From Pseudomonadota bacterium (GTDB taxonomy: Bacteria > Pseudomonadota > Alphaproteobacteria > Rs-D84), in NCBI GenBank assembly GCA_023402015.1, contig JAEXCU010000018.1, forward strand, positions 1 to 64,000: 64,000 bases of DNA. Direction: 5' to 3'. The notes beneath the pieces were generated by a model, which searched no databases, was not told where the DNA came from, and saw only the letters and a program-made list of their open reading frames with translations. This document shows positions 26,323 through 34,429 of this stretch, piece by piece. The translations under genes and the position numbers were made by a program. The first letter of the stretch is position 1. Each line of letters starts with the position of its first letter.

Positions 26323-26349
26323 ATTGCGAAAAAACAGGAGATTGAACAA

Positions 26350-27039
26350 ATGAAAGTATTAAAATTTTTAATTATGGTGGGAATGCTGATTTGCGTTGCC
26401 GAAAATAAATCCTATGCCATTGGCGCCATGGGCGACCCGTGCACAGACATGTGTAGTTGTTGCGCAATTATGATAGAAAATTTAGAATATTGGAACTCTG
26501 TGGAAAGTATTTCAGATGCCACCAGTACTGTTTACACTTTTGCATCGGCCTATCCTGATTACAGTTCAATGCATTTTTTTCAAGATATTGCCGCGGGATA
26601 TGCTGATTCTTTGGGGACTGCGTACTATCTGGCACAAAATCAACTGTCTGCGTACCAGATTTGTGATTGGGGATCGGCCGGTGAAATATGCAGTGTGGGA
26701 TGTGAATACCCAGGCGCCAGTTCCGAACAAGATTGCGCAGATGTATCAAAAATCTGGCAAGATACAGAACCGGGATATCAGGCCGCGCCCAACAGCGCAT
26801 TTTTGTGCGACAGTTGTTATGAAACACCCCTTATGGATTACCGCTGTGCGACCGGATATTATGGCAGTTCATCCAATGGCACAACCGGATGTACACCGTG
26901 CCCCAGCGAAGATGGTGCGGCCGGAACATCTGCGGCTGGCAGTACGGCACGCACATCATGCTATATGCCGTCGGGAACACAGTTTTCCAACACCACAGGT
27001 TCGGGTCAATGGACCGGCAACAGTTATTATTGTAATTAA
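26350..27039 (+). CDS. secreted cysteine-rich protein B, downstream of structured RNA 2
   Basis: The 229-residue product has a signal peptide (MKVLKFLIMVGMLICVAENKSYA) and about 20 cysteines. The C-terminal 65 residues (RCATGYYGSSSNGTTGC.PCPSEDG..GTSAAGST) are nearly identical to the gene at 35292, also at DNA level, and clearly related to 4749 and 29781. The ATG at 26350 follows AGGAG with 9-nt spacing; the in-frame codons further upstream belong to the RNA and are not taken as coding. Likely exported and disulfide-linked; function unknown. Confidence 0.85.
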   Translation: MKVLKFLIMVGMLICVAENKSYAIGAMGDPCTDMCSCCAIMIENLEYWNSVESISDATSTVYTFASAYPDYSSMHFFQDIAAGYADSLGTAYYLAQNQLSAYQICDWGSAGEICSVGCEYPGASSEQDCADVSKIWQDTEPGYQAAPNSAFLCDSCYETPLMDYRCATGYYGSSSNGTTGCTPCPSEDGAAGTSAAGSTARTSCYMPSGTQFSNTTGSGQWTGNSYYCN

Positions 27040-27055
27040 AGTGCCCACGTCGTCC

Positions 27056-27160
27056 GGCAATCCATAAATGTGTGTCGCTGGGCACTGCGTGCCTGCGCGT
27101 ATCCTCGGTATTTATTCAAACTGCGCTGCGCTTGTTTTCATATACTCGGATTCATTGCGA
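27056..27160 (+). repeat. intergenic repeat A, copy 1
   Basis: About 100 bp closely matching the reverse complement of 35998-36100 (shared TGTGTCGCTGGGCA, GTGCCTGCGCGTATCCTC, GCGCTGCGCTTGTTTTCATA). It begins right after cysteine-rich protein B. Confidence 0.8.
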
Positions 27161-27252
27161 GCGAACGCAGTGCAGCGTGGCAATCCATAAGTAAAGCGGC
27201 GAGTTTCATTAATCATCCGGATTGCCACGGTCGTTTCACTTCCTTGCAATGA
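27153..27252. repeat. REP-like palindromic repeat B, copy 1
   Basis: Begins CATTGCGAGC and ends CTTGCAATGAC, with inner GTGGCAATCC and GGATTGCCAC. It can fold into a long imperfect hairpin and matches 35870-35983 in order and orientation. GTCATTGCGAG-type palindromes are known dispersed repeats in many genomes. Confidence 0.7.
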
Positions 27253-27319
27253 CGAAGATAAAAATCGTTGTCCATCCATAATGACAAATGGGACAAAGTG
27301 GCGCAGTTATATATCGCAA

Positions 27320-27347
27320 AAAAAATCCCCCAATGGGGGGATTTTTA
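27320..27347 (-). terminator. acpS terminator
   Basis: Stem ATCCCCC/GGGGGAT with loop CAATG-type; T-run in the minus direction directly after acpS. Confidence 0.8.
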
Positions 27348-27722
27348 TAACTTTTCAATTACAACAATTGCGGCGGAATAATCGTCTTGGTCTGTAATTG
27401 ATAAATGTACGTTGGCATTTGCGCCGGCACGTTCTTTTAATGCGGCCTTGGCACCACCGGCAATTAATAATTCCGGACGACCTGCATCGTCATGAATAAC
27501 AGACACATCAGAAAAAGCAATATCATCACCAAATCCGGTGCCCAATGCCTTTAAACATGCCTCGCGCGCGGCCCAGAAATTGGCCAAATGTTTTTCTGCG
27601 TTTGCATTGTCTGCATCGGCATATTCCAATTCTTTTTTTGTAAAGATGCGTTGTTTTTTAAATGCAGACCAATCCAAAAATCGTCCACATTCCACCAAAT
27701 CAATTCCAATACCAATTATCAC
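27345..27722 (-). CDS. acpS: holo-[acyl-carrier-protein] synthase
   Basis: AcpS attaches 4'-phosphopantetheine from CoA to ACP, enabling fatty acid and lipid A synthesis. The 125-residue protein has the signatures GIGIDLVE (metal-binding Asp8) and FWAAREACLKALGTG (catalytic Glu/Lys). Length is normal. Its stop overlaps the terminator region by a few bases. It is monocistronic. Confidence 0.95.
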   Translation of the reverse strand: MIIGIGIDLVECGRFLDWSAFKKQRIFTKKELEYADADNANAEKHLANFWAAREACLKALGTGFGDDIAFSDVSVIHDDAGRPELLIAGGAKAALKERAGANANVHLSITDQDDYSAAIVVIEKL

Positions 27723-27854
27723 GGATTTCCTCCTATTTGGTTTAACTTGATATCGGCATACTAATAACTTTTTTCCGATTCGTGCAAGCAGAAAATAAAG
27801 TATACAATTTTGTGCAGGAAAAAATTAATTCGTGAAATTGGGGTAAATAAAAAC

Positions 27855-27873
27855 ACCGGCCATTTGGCCGGTG
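27855..27873 (-). terminator. terminator after the 34-residue CxxC peptide gene
   Basis: Stem CACCGGCC/GGCCGGTG with loop AAAT and TTTTTATTT in the minus direction. Confidence 0.8.
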
Positions 27874-27884
27874 AATATTTGAAA

Positions 27885-27989
27885 TTATTCATGCGAAGAT
27901 TTAGAATTATTATCGCCTTTCTTGCCGCCTTTTTTGTTGCTGTTCAGGCTGTTGCAATTTTTGCACTGGGATTTTTCATTTTTCTCCAT
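27885..27989 (-). CDS. 34-residue hydrophilic CxxC peptide
   Basis: A short frame on the minus strand starts MEKNEKSQCKNCNSLN and ends NNSKSSHE. It has an excellent ribosome binding site (AAGGAAAGAGAA just before ATG) and a strong terminator 12 bp after the stop, so it looks like a complete small gene. The peptide is Lys/Asn/Ser-rich with a single CKNC pair and no hydrophobic span. I recognise no family. The opposite-strand frame over the same bases is hydrophobic and lacks these signals. Confidence 0.6.
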   Translation of the reverse strand: MEKNEKSQCKNCNSLNSNKKGGKKGDNNSKSSHE

Positions 27990-28091
27990 TTCTCTTTCCT
28001 TTTGGTTGATTGTGTTTATTTTGTCCGGACAATTAAATGATATCTTACAGTTGATGTATATACAATATGCATGTATCCCTGAAATAAAAAC

Positions 28092-28137
28092 GACGGCGTG
28101 GTGCCGTCAAAAAACAAAACCGCCGATGCGGCGGTTT
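28092..28137 (-). terminator. tandem terminators of tRNA-Pro
   Basis: Two hairpins on the minus strand: AAACCGCC/GGCGGTTT followed by TGTTTTTT, then GACGGC/GCCGTC followed by GTTTTTATT. Confidence 0.75.
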
Positions 28138-28143
28138 AAATTT

Positions 28144-28220
28144 TGGTCGGGGCGACAGGAATCGAACCTGCGACCCCTTGCACCCCATGCAAGTACTCTA
28201 CCAGGCTGAGCTACGCCCCG
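28144..28220 (-). tRNA. tRNA-Pro (anticodon GGG)
   Basis: Minus strand: acceptor CGGGGCG/CGCCCCG, encoded CCA, anticodon stem CTTGC/GCAAG with loop ATGGGGT, T-arm GCAGGTTCGATTCCTGT. Confidence 0.96.
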
Positions 28221-28268
28221 ACATGGATGCTAATATAACTGATAAGATTCCAAAAAACAATTGTTTTT

Positions 28269-28706
28269 TTATTGGGCCGTTTCTGGACAATTACTTTGAA
28301 TCATATCTGCAATTTGTTGGTCCATGGCAATTTGCCGCGCCGATGACAATGCGCATGGGTCGCAATCACGGCGAATTTGCCCCGGGCGGCATACAAATGT
28401 TATTTCATTACATGCGCCATGAATACGCGTCGTTATTTGTGCGTTGGCGTATTGTGTGGCCAAATCCAAATATTTCTGTGGAACAGAATCCGGGTTGTAT
28501 GCCCATGTCTGGGATACGACATTCATTATATTTTGAACACATGGATCGGTATTCGTAATATGAACAACGTTTGTGGCGGGATTTTCAGATTTCATATTGC
28601 GGCCGGTATGAATTAATGTCCATGCAACAATTCCGATGCATAAAACCACCACCAAAAACAGTAATATATATTGCGCAATTGAAAAAGAATTTGTATCCCT
28701 GGACAT
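28269..28706 (-). CDS. single-pass membrane protein with periplasmic cysteines
   Basis: The 145-residue product has one N-terminal membrane helix (about residues 11-33, YILLFLVVVLCIGIVAWTLI) and a mature part with six cysteines (DPCVQN, GACNEITFVC, DCDPC, NCPE). It is likely anchored with the cysteines in the periplasm. No family recognised. Alone between tRNA-Pro and corA, divergent from corA. Confidence 0.65.
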   Translation of the reverse strand: MSRDTNSFSIAQYILLFLVVVLCIGIVAWTLIHTGRNMKSENPATNVVHITNTDPCVQNIMNVVSQTWAYNPDSVPQKYLDLATQYANAQITTRIHGACNEITFVCRPGQIRRDCDPCALSSARQIAMDQQIADMIQSNCPETAQ

Positions 28707-28878
28707 TATTTCCCCCCCGATTTAAATTTACCGCAAAATATTATTATTCAGATGCATTTTATCACAGAATTTGGCGATAAAATACGAATTTTTATTCCTG
28801 GAAATGTTTGCATTTTTGTTTTTTGTGGGTTAAAATAACCCGTCATTAAATTTCATCATAAACACAAGGAGAATGGAC

Positions 28879-29763
28879 ATGTTTACCACAGAAAAATTAA
28901 AGACATTCTCTTGGGTGAATGTCGGAAACCCCGATCACGCGGATTTTGAAAAACTGCAAACAGAATACAAAATTGACGAAGATACCATTTCTGATATTTT
29001 GGACCCAGATGAACAGCCCAGATTTGAAGTAGAAGACGATTACAAGGTTATAATCGTTCGTTTTCCCATTATTAATCGTGAAACTGACACATTGTGGCAT
29101 ACGGAACCACTGTCCATTATTTACACATCGTCGCGCGTTATTACCGTTTGTCGTAAACGCTGTGATTTGTTGGACAAAATTAAAAAAGATGAAAAAACAT
29201 CGCGAGAAGAATTTATTTTAAATATTATTTATTATATTGCGGAATCTTATTTACGGTTTTTAAAGGAATTAAATAAACGCGTTTTGGAATCTAAAAAGGC
29301 CCTGCAAGAACGCATTCGTAAACAAGAACTGATGGCATTGTTAGAGGTTGAAAACAGTTATACCCTGTATATGGCGGGTTTAAAGGGCAATGTTGCGGTG
29401 CTGGATAAATTGGAAAAAGTTCGTGGTTTTGTAAAAACCGAAGAAACACGCGAACTGGCCGAAGATGCGCGCATTGAACTGGCCCAGGGGATGGAGGTTG
29501 TTACGTCATACAGCAAAATGCTGAAATCAATCAAGGAAACATTTGAAAGTGTCATTAATATGGATTCCAATACATACATTAATCGGTTAACCATGTGGAA
29601 TATTATATTGGTTGTACCGACCGTGATAGTTGGGTATTACGGAATGAATATGAAATTGCCATTTGCGGACAATGATATGGCGGCCATGGCAATATTTGTT
29701 TTAATAATGGTTTTATTATTGGGATTCGCAATGTTCAGCACACTGCGCCGGCGAATTATTTAA
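28879..29763 (+). CDS. corA: CorA-family magnesium/cobalt transporter
   Basis: CorA forms a pentameric divalent-cation channel. The 294-residue product has an acidic cytoplasmic domain, a long helix region (about 110-230) and two C-terminal membrane helices, with the selectivity motif YGMNMKLP at about residue 250. ATG 28879 is chosen over 28873 because AAGGAG at 28866-28871 gives proper spacing only to it. The C-terminus is basic (LRRRII) as usual. Monocistronic. Confidence 0.93.
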   Translation: MFTTEKLKTFSWVNVGNPDHADFEKLQTEYKIDEDTISDILDPDEQPRFEVEDDYKVIIVRFPIINRETDTLWHTEPLSIIYTSSRVITVCRKRCDLLDKIKKDEKTSREEFILNIIYYIAESYLRFLKELNKRVLESKKALQERIRKQELMALLEVENSYTLYMAGLKGNVAVLDKLEKVRGFVKTEETRELAEDARIELAQGMEVVTSYSKMLKSIKETFESVINMDSNTYINRLTMWNIILVVPTVIVGYYGMNMKLPFADNDMAAMAIFVLIMVLLLGFAMFSTLRRRII

Positions 29764-29780
29764 AATATCCCAATCGTTTT

Positions 29781-30353
29781 TTATGGTGTGTAAAAACAAT
29801 CTTCATCAAATTGGAATGTTCCGTTGTCATCGGTAAAACTTAACTGGATTGACAGAAAACATTGTGATAATCCGGTGGCACCGGATGTTTCGGTTGTGCC
29901 GGCAACACCGTAATGTTCGGGACATGGCATGCAATCCATACGGTTTTTATAATATCCCTGTTTGCATGAAAAAACATCTGCGGTTAATGAATAAAGTTCC
30001 ATATAATCAGGATAAATTTGCGTACAAGCAAACGTATATTCACTGCACATTTTTATCGGTGTCAAACCGTCAGAACATTCGCCTTGGCCGGGCATGCATT
30101 CACCACCATGGGCGCAATATGTTCCATGTGGTGTTTGCATATCGCCGTTATCGTCGTATTCTATTATTAAATCCGTACCACAGACGGATTCGCCTGGATT
30201 AATTGTATACAGACAATATATTTCATCATCTGTGGTTATAAAACATGGTTCATATACATTTCCGGCGATGGTTATTCTGGCCTGGCGAAAACCAAATGCC
30301 AATGCGTTTACGGTGTATGTTAATGCGAACATGACAATTAAAACAATTTTCAT
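29781..30353 (-). CDS. secreted cysteine-rich protein C, downstream of structured RNA 3
   Basis: The 190-residue product has a signal peptide (MKIVLIVMFALTYTVNALA) and about 16 cysteines. Its C-terminal module CKQGYYKNRMDCMPCPEHYG...GTTETSGATG...CF...GTFQFDEDCFY is a diverged version of the module in the genes at 4749, 26350 and 35292. The ATG at 30353 follows GGGGGTAAG. The upstream leader is structured RNA 3 with its terminator 17 bp before the ribosome binding site. Likely exported; function unknown. Confidence 0.82.
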   Translation of the reverse strand: MKIVLIVMFALTYTVNALAFGFRQARITIAGNVYEPCFITTDDEIYCLYTINPGESVCGTDLIIEYDDNGDMQTPHGTYCAHGGECMPGQGECSDGLTPIKMCSEYTFACTQIYPDYMELYSLTADVFSCKQGYYKNRMDCMPCPEHYGVAGTTETSGATGLSQCFLSIQLSFTDDNGTFQFDEDCFYTP

Positions 30354-30375
30354 TCTTACCCCCATTAGTTTTTAA

Positions 30376-30616
30376 TGAAAAACCGCCAAGAAATTGGCGG
30401 TCGGGGAGTTAAGAAAATCATGTACAAGAATGATCCCTGTGGTTTTTACGCGGAACCCGCGCTGTTATATAACCACAGGCCCCCCGGCCTTTTATGGTCA
30501 GGGCATATAACAAATGGCGCAAATGCGCCGCTGTTATGCGGATGCTAATGCGGTGTTTCCGCATCACTTGTACGTGGGTTTTCTTACGACCCCGAACCCA
30601 ATATCCCTTTGGATTC
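30376..30616 (-). ncRNA. structured leader RNA, copy 3
   Basis: About 241 nt on the minus strand from G30616. P1 GAATCCAA/TTGGGTTC (loop AGGGATA); P2 TAAGAAAA/TTTTCTTA with GGGG/CCCC; P3 GTACAAG/CTTGTAC; an ATGCGG/CCGCAT hairpin; P5 ATAACA/TGTTAT over GGCGC/GCGCC; P7 CTGTGGTT/AACCACAG over GCGCGG/CCGCG. GGCCGGGGGG can pair, with one C-A mismatch, to CTCCCCGACC at the terminator. It shares the P1 loop and the GGATATTG context with copy 4 and pairs with different sequences in P2, P3, P5 and P7. Confidence 0.85.
30382..30401 (-). terminator. terminator/attenuator of RNA 3
   Basis: Stem ACCGCCAA/TTGGCGGT with loop TTTC, then five Ts on the minus strand. Confidence 0.85.
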
Positions 30617-30623
30617 ATATGGT

Positions 30624-30651
30624 ATTATACCGTTTTTGGTGAAAATCACAA
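30624..30651 (-). promoter_or_regulatory. promoter of RNA 3
   Basis: -35 TTGTGA (complement of 30646-30651), 16-nt spacer, -10 TATAAT (complement of 30624-30629). Confidence 0.78.
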
Positions 30652-30680
30652 TATAAAAATATCCCCCATGCGGGGGATGT
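30652..30680 (-). terminator. adk terminator
   Basis: Stem ATCCCCC/GGGGGAT with loop GCAT and ATTTTTATA in the minus direction. It overlaps the -35 region of RNA 3. Confidence 0.8.
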
Positions 30681-30682
30681 TT

Positions 30683-31237
30683 TTATTTCTGCAATGCGGC
30701 GACGATTTCGGCAAAGTTATCATTTTCCTCGCCATGTGCATCAATGTCTGAAAAACGTATTCCCGGTGCGGTGCGCAACCATTCAATGGCCGGAATCGTA
30801 ATTTTCCAGAATGTATCCAGGCGCCGCCGAATGACATCGGGGTTGGCGTCGTCTTTGCGCCCCACACCTTCGCGGATGCGTTTGTTAATGCGTGCAATCA
30901 TTATATCTTCGGGGACATCCAGGTATAAAACATGAATATTATATTTGTCGGCATAATTTTTCACCAACCATTTTGCCTGGGACAGATTACGTGGAAAACC
31001 GTCCAGAATAATATCGCGGTCGTCGGTGATTTTTTCCTGCATTAAACGGAATAATTTTTCATCAGACACCAATTCGCCGCGGGCAATTGCCTGGGAAATT
31101 TCGGATTCCGGTGGTAATGCGCGCAAAATGGCCCCCGTTTCAATATAGTTAAAATCATGATGCCGGCACAACATTTTTGAAAATGTACCCTTGCCTACGC
31201 CCTGGCCGCCCATCATAACAATAATATTTTTTTTCAT
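30683..31237 (-). CDS. adk: adenylate kinase
   Basis: Adk converts ATP and AMP to two ADP. The 184-residue protein has the P-loop MMGGQGVGKGTFSK (residues 7-20), the AMP-site ETGAILRA, the DGFPRNLSQA motif and a short LID without zinc cysteines, consistent with the short form. ATG 31237 (MKKNIIVMM) follows AAAGGA; longer in-frame extensions cross the rpsA terminator and are rejected. It lies downstream of rpsA on the same strand but behind that gene's terminator. Confidence 0.9.
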   Translation of the reverse strand: MKKNIIVMMGGQGVGKGTFSKMLCRHHDFNYIETGAILRALPPESEISQAIARGELVSDEKLFRLMQEKITDDRDIILDGFPRNLSQAKWLVKNYADKYNIHVLYLDVPEDIMIARINKRIREGVGRKDDANPDVIRRRLDTFWKITIPAIEWLRTAPGIRFSDIDAHGEENDNFAEIVAALQK

Positions 31238-31270
31238 GATACCAATGTCCTTTGTGGGATATTTTATCAT

Positions 31271-31304
31271 AAAAAAAAGAATCCGACAAGTTGCCGGATT
31301 CTTT
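31271..31304 (-). terminator. rpsA terminator
   Basis: Stem AAGAATCCGGC/GTCGGATTCTT with an AACTT-type loop and eight Ts in the minus direction. Confidence 0.85.
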
Positions 31305-31329
31305 TCCAATGGTTTGAAAATACCAAGAA

Positions 31330-33018
31330 TTATTTCTTGCTGTTTTCAATTGCGGCGCCCAAGATATCGCCCAAAACAGAACCGCTGTCGGCCTGGTTGG
31401 CGTATTCTTTGACTGCCTGTTTTTCCAGTGTTACCTGCAAAGCACGGATGGACAGTTTAACAGTGTTGTCTTCAACGGAAACAACGGATGCTTCAACTGT
31501 ATCACCAATTTTGAATTTGCTGGTATCCTGTTCTGCTTTTTCGCGGGACAGGTCTGTGCGACGGATAATGCCACGTGCATCGCCCGGCAACGCAACGACC
31601 AATTCGTCCGGTGTGATTTCAGAAACAGTTCCGCAAACAATTGCGCCTTTTTTTACAGAAACATTGTTGCTGTCTGCACTTTCGGTCAATTGTTTGATGC
31701 CCAGTGTAACGCGTTCTTTTTCTGGGTTAATATCCAGAATTTTTGCTGTTACTTCCTGGCCACGAACGAATTTCTTTAATTCTTCTTCGTCCAGTTTGTT
31801 CCAAGACAAATCGGAAATGTGAACCATACCATCCAATTCAGGTGTCAATGCAACGAACAAACCGAATTCAGTTGTGTTCTTGATTGGACCTGTTACAACG
31901 TCGCCGACATTGTGTGTTTCGGCAAACTGTTTCCATGGATTTGGTTGCAGTTGTTTGTATCCCAGGGATATACGACGTTTTTCTTGGTCAATGCCCAATA
32001 CGACAACGTTAACATCCTGGCCGCTTTGCAAAACTTTGCTGGGGTGGATGTTTTTGTTTGTCCATGACAGTTCAGACATGTGAACCAGACCTTCGATATT
32101 ATTGCCCAGGTCAATGAATGCACCGTAATCTGTCAAAGAAGATACTTTGCCCGATACTGTGTCGCCAACATTGAATGCACGCGATGCGGTATCCCATGGG
32201 TCTTCTTCCAATTGTTTCGCACCCAACGAAATACGATGGGATTCTGGATCAAATTGAATAACTTTGACACGGATTTTCTGGCCAACATGAACCAATTCAC
32301 GTGGGTGATTAACACGTTTCCAAGACAAATCTGTTACGTGCAGCAAACCGTCAATTCCGCCCAAATCAACAAACACACCGTAATCGGTGATGTTTTTGAC
32401 TGTACCTTCAATAACGGCACCCAGTGTGATGTTTTTCATCGCTTCTTTCTGGGCTGCGGCAATGGAATCAGACTGAATTGCGCGACGGGATACAATTGCG
32501 TTTGTGCGCAATGCGTCCATTTTCAATACGCGGAATTTGTCTTTCAAACCAATCAGCGATTTTGCATCGCGAACCGGTTTGTGATCAACCTGGGATGACG
32601 GCATAAATGCAAATACGCCGTTGATATCAACGGTATAACCACCGCGAACGACGTCAATAATTGTACCTTCTGGATCAATGCCTTCGGCAACGGTCTTTTC
32701 CAGGTCTTTCCATGCCTTTTCTGCGCGTGCCTTGGTATAAGACAACACGGCGGTTCCTTCGCGGGATTCATAACGTTCAACAAAAACGTCAATGATGTCG
32801 CCAACAGACGGAACGGATGCGCCGAATTCTTTTAATGGAACGCGGCCTTCGGATTTCAGGCCCACGTCAACCATCGCGAAATCGCCGCGAATATCTTTGA
32901 CAGTACCCTTGGTTGCATAACCCTGCAAAGTTTCCTGTGTGCCATAGTTTTGGTCAAACATCTGGACAAAGTCTTCGCCGGATAATGGATTAAATAAATC
33001 TTTGGATAAATCTTTCAT
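31330..33018 (-). CDS. rpsA: 30S ribosomal protein S1
   Basis: The 562-residue protein, the usual length for S1, consists of six OB-fold S1 repeats; clear copies are GAVIEGTVKNITDYGVFVDLGGIDGLLH..., GKVSSLTDYGAFIDLGNNIEGLVH... and GPIKNTTEFGLFVALTPELDGMVH. S1 binds mRNA leaders on the 30S subunit and aids initiation. It is preceded by a 120-nt leader from a strong promoter and ended by a strong terminator, so it is transcribed alone. Confidence 0.96.
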   Translation of the reverse strand: MKDLSKDLFNPLSGEDFVQMFDQNYGTQETLQGYATKGTVKDIRGDFAMVDVGLKSEGRVPLKEFGASVPSVGDIIDVFVERYESREGTAVLSYTKARAEKAWKDLEKTVAEGIDPEGTIIDVVRGGYTVDINGVFAFMPSSQVDHKPVRDAKSLIGLKDKFRVLKMDALRTNAIVSRRAIQSDSIAAAQKEAMKNITLGAVIEGTVKNITDYGVFVDLGGIDGLLHVTDLSWKRVNHPRELVHVGQKIRVKVIQFDPESHRISLGAKQLEEDPWDTASRAFNVGDTVSGKVSSLTDYGAFIDLGNNIEGLVHMSELSWTNKNIHPSKVLQSGQDVNVVVLGIDQEKRRISLGYKQLQPNPWKQFAETHNVGDVVTGPIKNTTEFGLFVALTPELDGMVHISDLSWNKLDEEELKKFVRGQEVTAKILDINPEKERVTLGIKQLTESADSNNVSVKKGAIVCGTVSEITPDELVVALPGDARGIIRRTDLSREKAEQDTSKFKIGDTVEASVVSVEDNTVKLSIRALQVTLEKQAVKEYANQADSGSVLGDILGAAIENSKK

Positions 33019-33144
33019 AAGAATTTTTCATACAAAGTTTGCCACCCTTCGCCGAGCCTCTGATAGCACAGCCATCTAAAATCTCTCTGGGGGTCTTGTG
33101 GGGTTAATCGGATTGATTTCGCGCCCACCCGCAAAATCAGACGA

Positions 33145-33173
33145 ATTATATGTGAAAAATTTTGAAAAAGCAA
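33145..33173 (-). promoter_or_regulatory. rpsA promoter
   Basis: -35 TTGCTT (complement of 33168-33173), 17-nt spacer, -10 TATAAT (complement of 33145-33150), leaving a leader of about 120 nt before rpsA. Confidence 0.7.
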
Positions 33174-33180
33174 GGATTTA

Positions 33181-33214
33181 TTGACTTTGCGTAAATGTTT
33201 AGTACCATAATGGT
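33181..33214 (+). promoter_or_regulatory. possible promoter with a small palindrome
   Basis: TTGACT (33181-33186) is followed after 19 nt by CATAAT, within the palindrome TACCATAATGGTA that ends at the ATG of the next gene; the palindrome could be an operator. Confidence 0.4.
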
Positions 33215-33826
33215 ATGTCAAATTATTATACCATTAAATACCCAATGCAATATCCGTTCCGTGAAGACGACGGGACGCCCATGTTGATGTGCACAATTCC
33301 CCTGCATAGCCAGGTGAAAATGTATGCCGCGCGCATGGGCTGTGAACCCCGGTCGTATTTTGATTGTGGTGCGGCGATTGGATATATGGTCGCAATGGCG
33401 GATATGATGGGGCTGGATGCGCACGGCATTGATGTGCGGCGATATAATCCAATTCATCCTTTGGCGAATATAACTGAACCGTATTTTAAAAATGGGCGTA
33501 TAAAAATCCAGTCTATTTTGGATGCCGCCCCCATTCGGGCAGACTTGGCATACTGTAATGGAACGCTGACGTATATGAACCAGGCGACCCTGCCGTTGGC
33601 ATTGGAAAAGTTCAAAAATGTTGGGATGCTGATTGCAATACATAATACAACCGAAGATATTGCCGCGGCCCAGCGTTTGGGCGACCCAATTGTGCATCGT
33701 GAACCACGTCTTATAAAATCAACCGCATGGTGGATGGACGCGTTCAATAAAAACGGTTTTAATGCAGATTATGATTCCAAATACCAATGCTTTTGCGTAC
33801 AGCCAAAACGCGGACAATCGCGATAA
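33215..33826 (+). CDS. class I SAM-dependent methyltransferase-like protein
   Basis: The 203-residue product has a motif-I-like glycine loop (YFDCGAAIGYMVAMADMMG) followed by an acidic end of strand 2 (GIDVRRYN), the usual SAM-binding pattern, and a later LAYCNGTLTYM segment. The substrate is not evident. It has almost no leader: a palindromic promoter-like sequence abuts the ATG. A bidirectional terminator follows. It is divergent from rpsA. Confidence 0.6.
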   Translation: MSNYYTIKYPMQYPFREDDGTPMLMCTIPLHSQVKMYAARMGCEPRSYFDCGAAIGYMVAMADMMGLDAHGIDVRRYNPIHPLANITEPYFKNGRIKIQSILDAAPIRADLAYCNGTLTYMNQATLPLALEKFKNVGMLIAIHNTTEDIAAAQRLGDPIVHREPRLIKSTAWWMDAFNKNGFNADYDSKYQCFCVQPKRGQSR

Positions 33827-33827
33827 A

Positions 33828-33853
33828 AAATCCGCAAAATGCGGATTTTTTTA
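33828..33853. terminator. bidirectional terminator
   Basis: Stem AAATCCGC/GCGGATTT between convergent genes, A-run and T-run on either side. Confidence 0.85.
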
Positions 33854-34336
33854 TTTTGTGTTCTGAAACGATTTTAACATTCTGTCCAATTGATACGAAG
33901 ACATTAATTTAAACGCATGTATTGGTATCCCCGATGCAATGGAATTATGGTATGTGTACATAACCTCGGACATGAATAATTTTTTGGGATTAATGATATT
34001 GCCTGCGGGGTCAATTATGTCGTATGCCTGGTCTTGGTTGAAAGATGTTGCCAAATCCATAACCAGGCCCGGATGAATGCCACCGGCTGGAATAATGCAT
34101 GAATCCGGATTGTATGGCAGATTATATTTTTTGTGAACTGCCATATATCCCGGCAAATGATGAAATGCCAGCCCCATGTTTTTTGAATATTCCATATGGG
34201 TTCCGGAAAAAACGTAATCCTGGGCGGCCAGCGAAGACGCGTTAATTAATTTATCATTTTTATTATAAAAATACGGATTTAGTTTTTGCAGACATTGTGC
34301 GCGCAACATAAATATTGGTGATAATTTTGTTTCCAT
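33851..34336 (-). CDS. hypothetical protein
   Basis: The 161-residue product (start METKLSPIF at 34336, after AAAGGGT) has no signal peptide or membrane span. It contains a run typical of a globular enzyme-like protein (HMEYSKNMGLAFHHLPGYMAVHKKY; DSCIIPAGGIHPGLVMDLA) but I recognise no family. The upstream in-frame extension overlaps the slyB terminator and is rejected. It ends at the terminator shared with the methyltransferase-like gene. Confidence 0.6.
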   Translation of the reverse strand: METKLSPIFMLRAQCLQKLNPYFYNKNDKLINASSLAAQDYVFSGTHMEYSKNMGLAFHHLPGYMAVHKKYNLPYNPDSCIIPAGGIHPGLVMDLATSFNQDQAYDIIDPAGNIINPKKLFMSEVMYTYHNSIASGIPIHAFKLMSSYQLDRMLKSFQNTK

Positions 34337-34392
34337 TACGATACCCTTTGATGAAAGCCGAATTATCTTACCGCGCCCAGCCCACATGTCAA

Positions 34393-34417
34393 TAAAAAAA
34401 CCGCGCAATGCGCGGTT
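34393..34417 (-). terminator. terminator of the SlyB-family gene
   Basis: Stem ACCGCGC/GCGCGGT with loop ATT and seven Ts in the minus direction. Confidence 0.8.
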
Positions 34418-34429
34418 GTGTGTCGTTTT

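Noticed and set aside
26134..26349. In-frame extension of protein B upstream to 26134
   Set aside because: It runs through structured RNA 2 and its terminator, is not open in the homologous copy 1, and the real start has a good ribosome binding site at 26336-26340.
27056..27252. Possibility that the repeats are a CRISPR array or insertion sequence
   Set aside because: There are no regularly spaced short repeats, no transposase and no target duplication; they look like dispersed REP-type elements.
27810..28040. 76-residue hydrophobic plus-strand frame
   Set aside because: It lacks a ribosome binding site and overlaps the better supported minus-strand 34-residue gene with its terminator.
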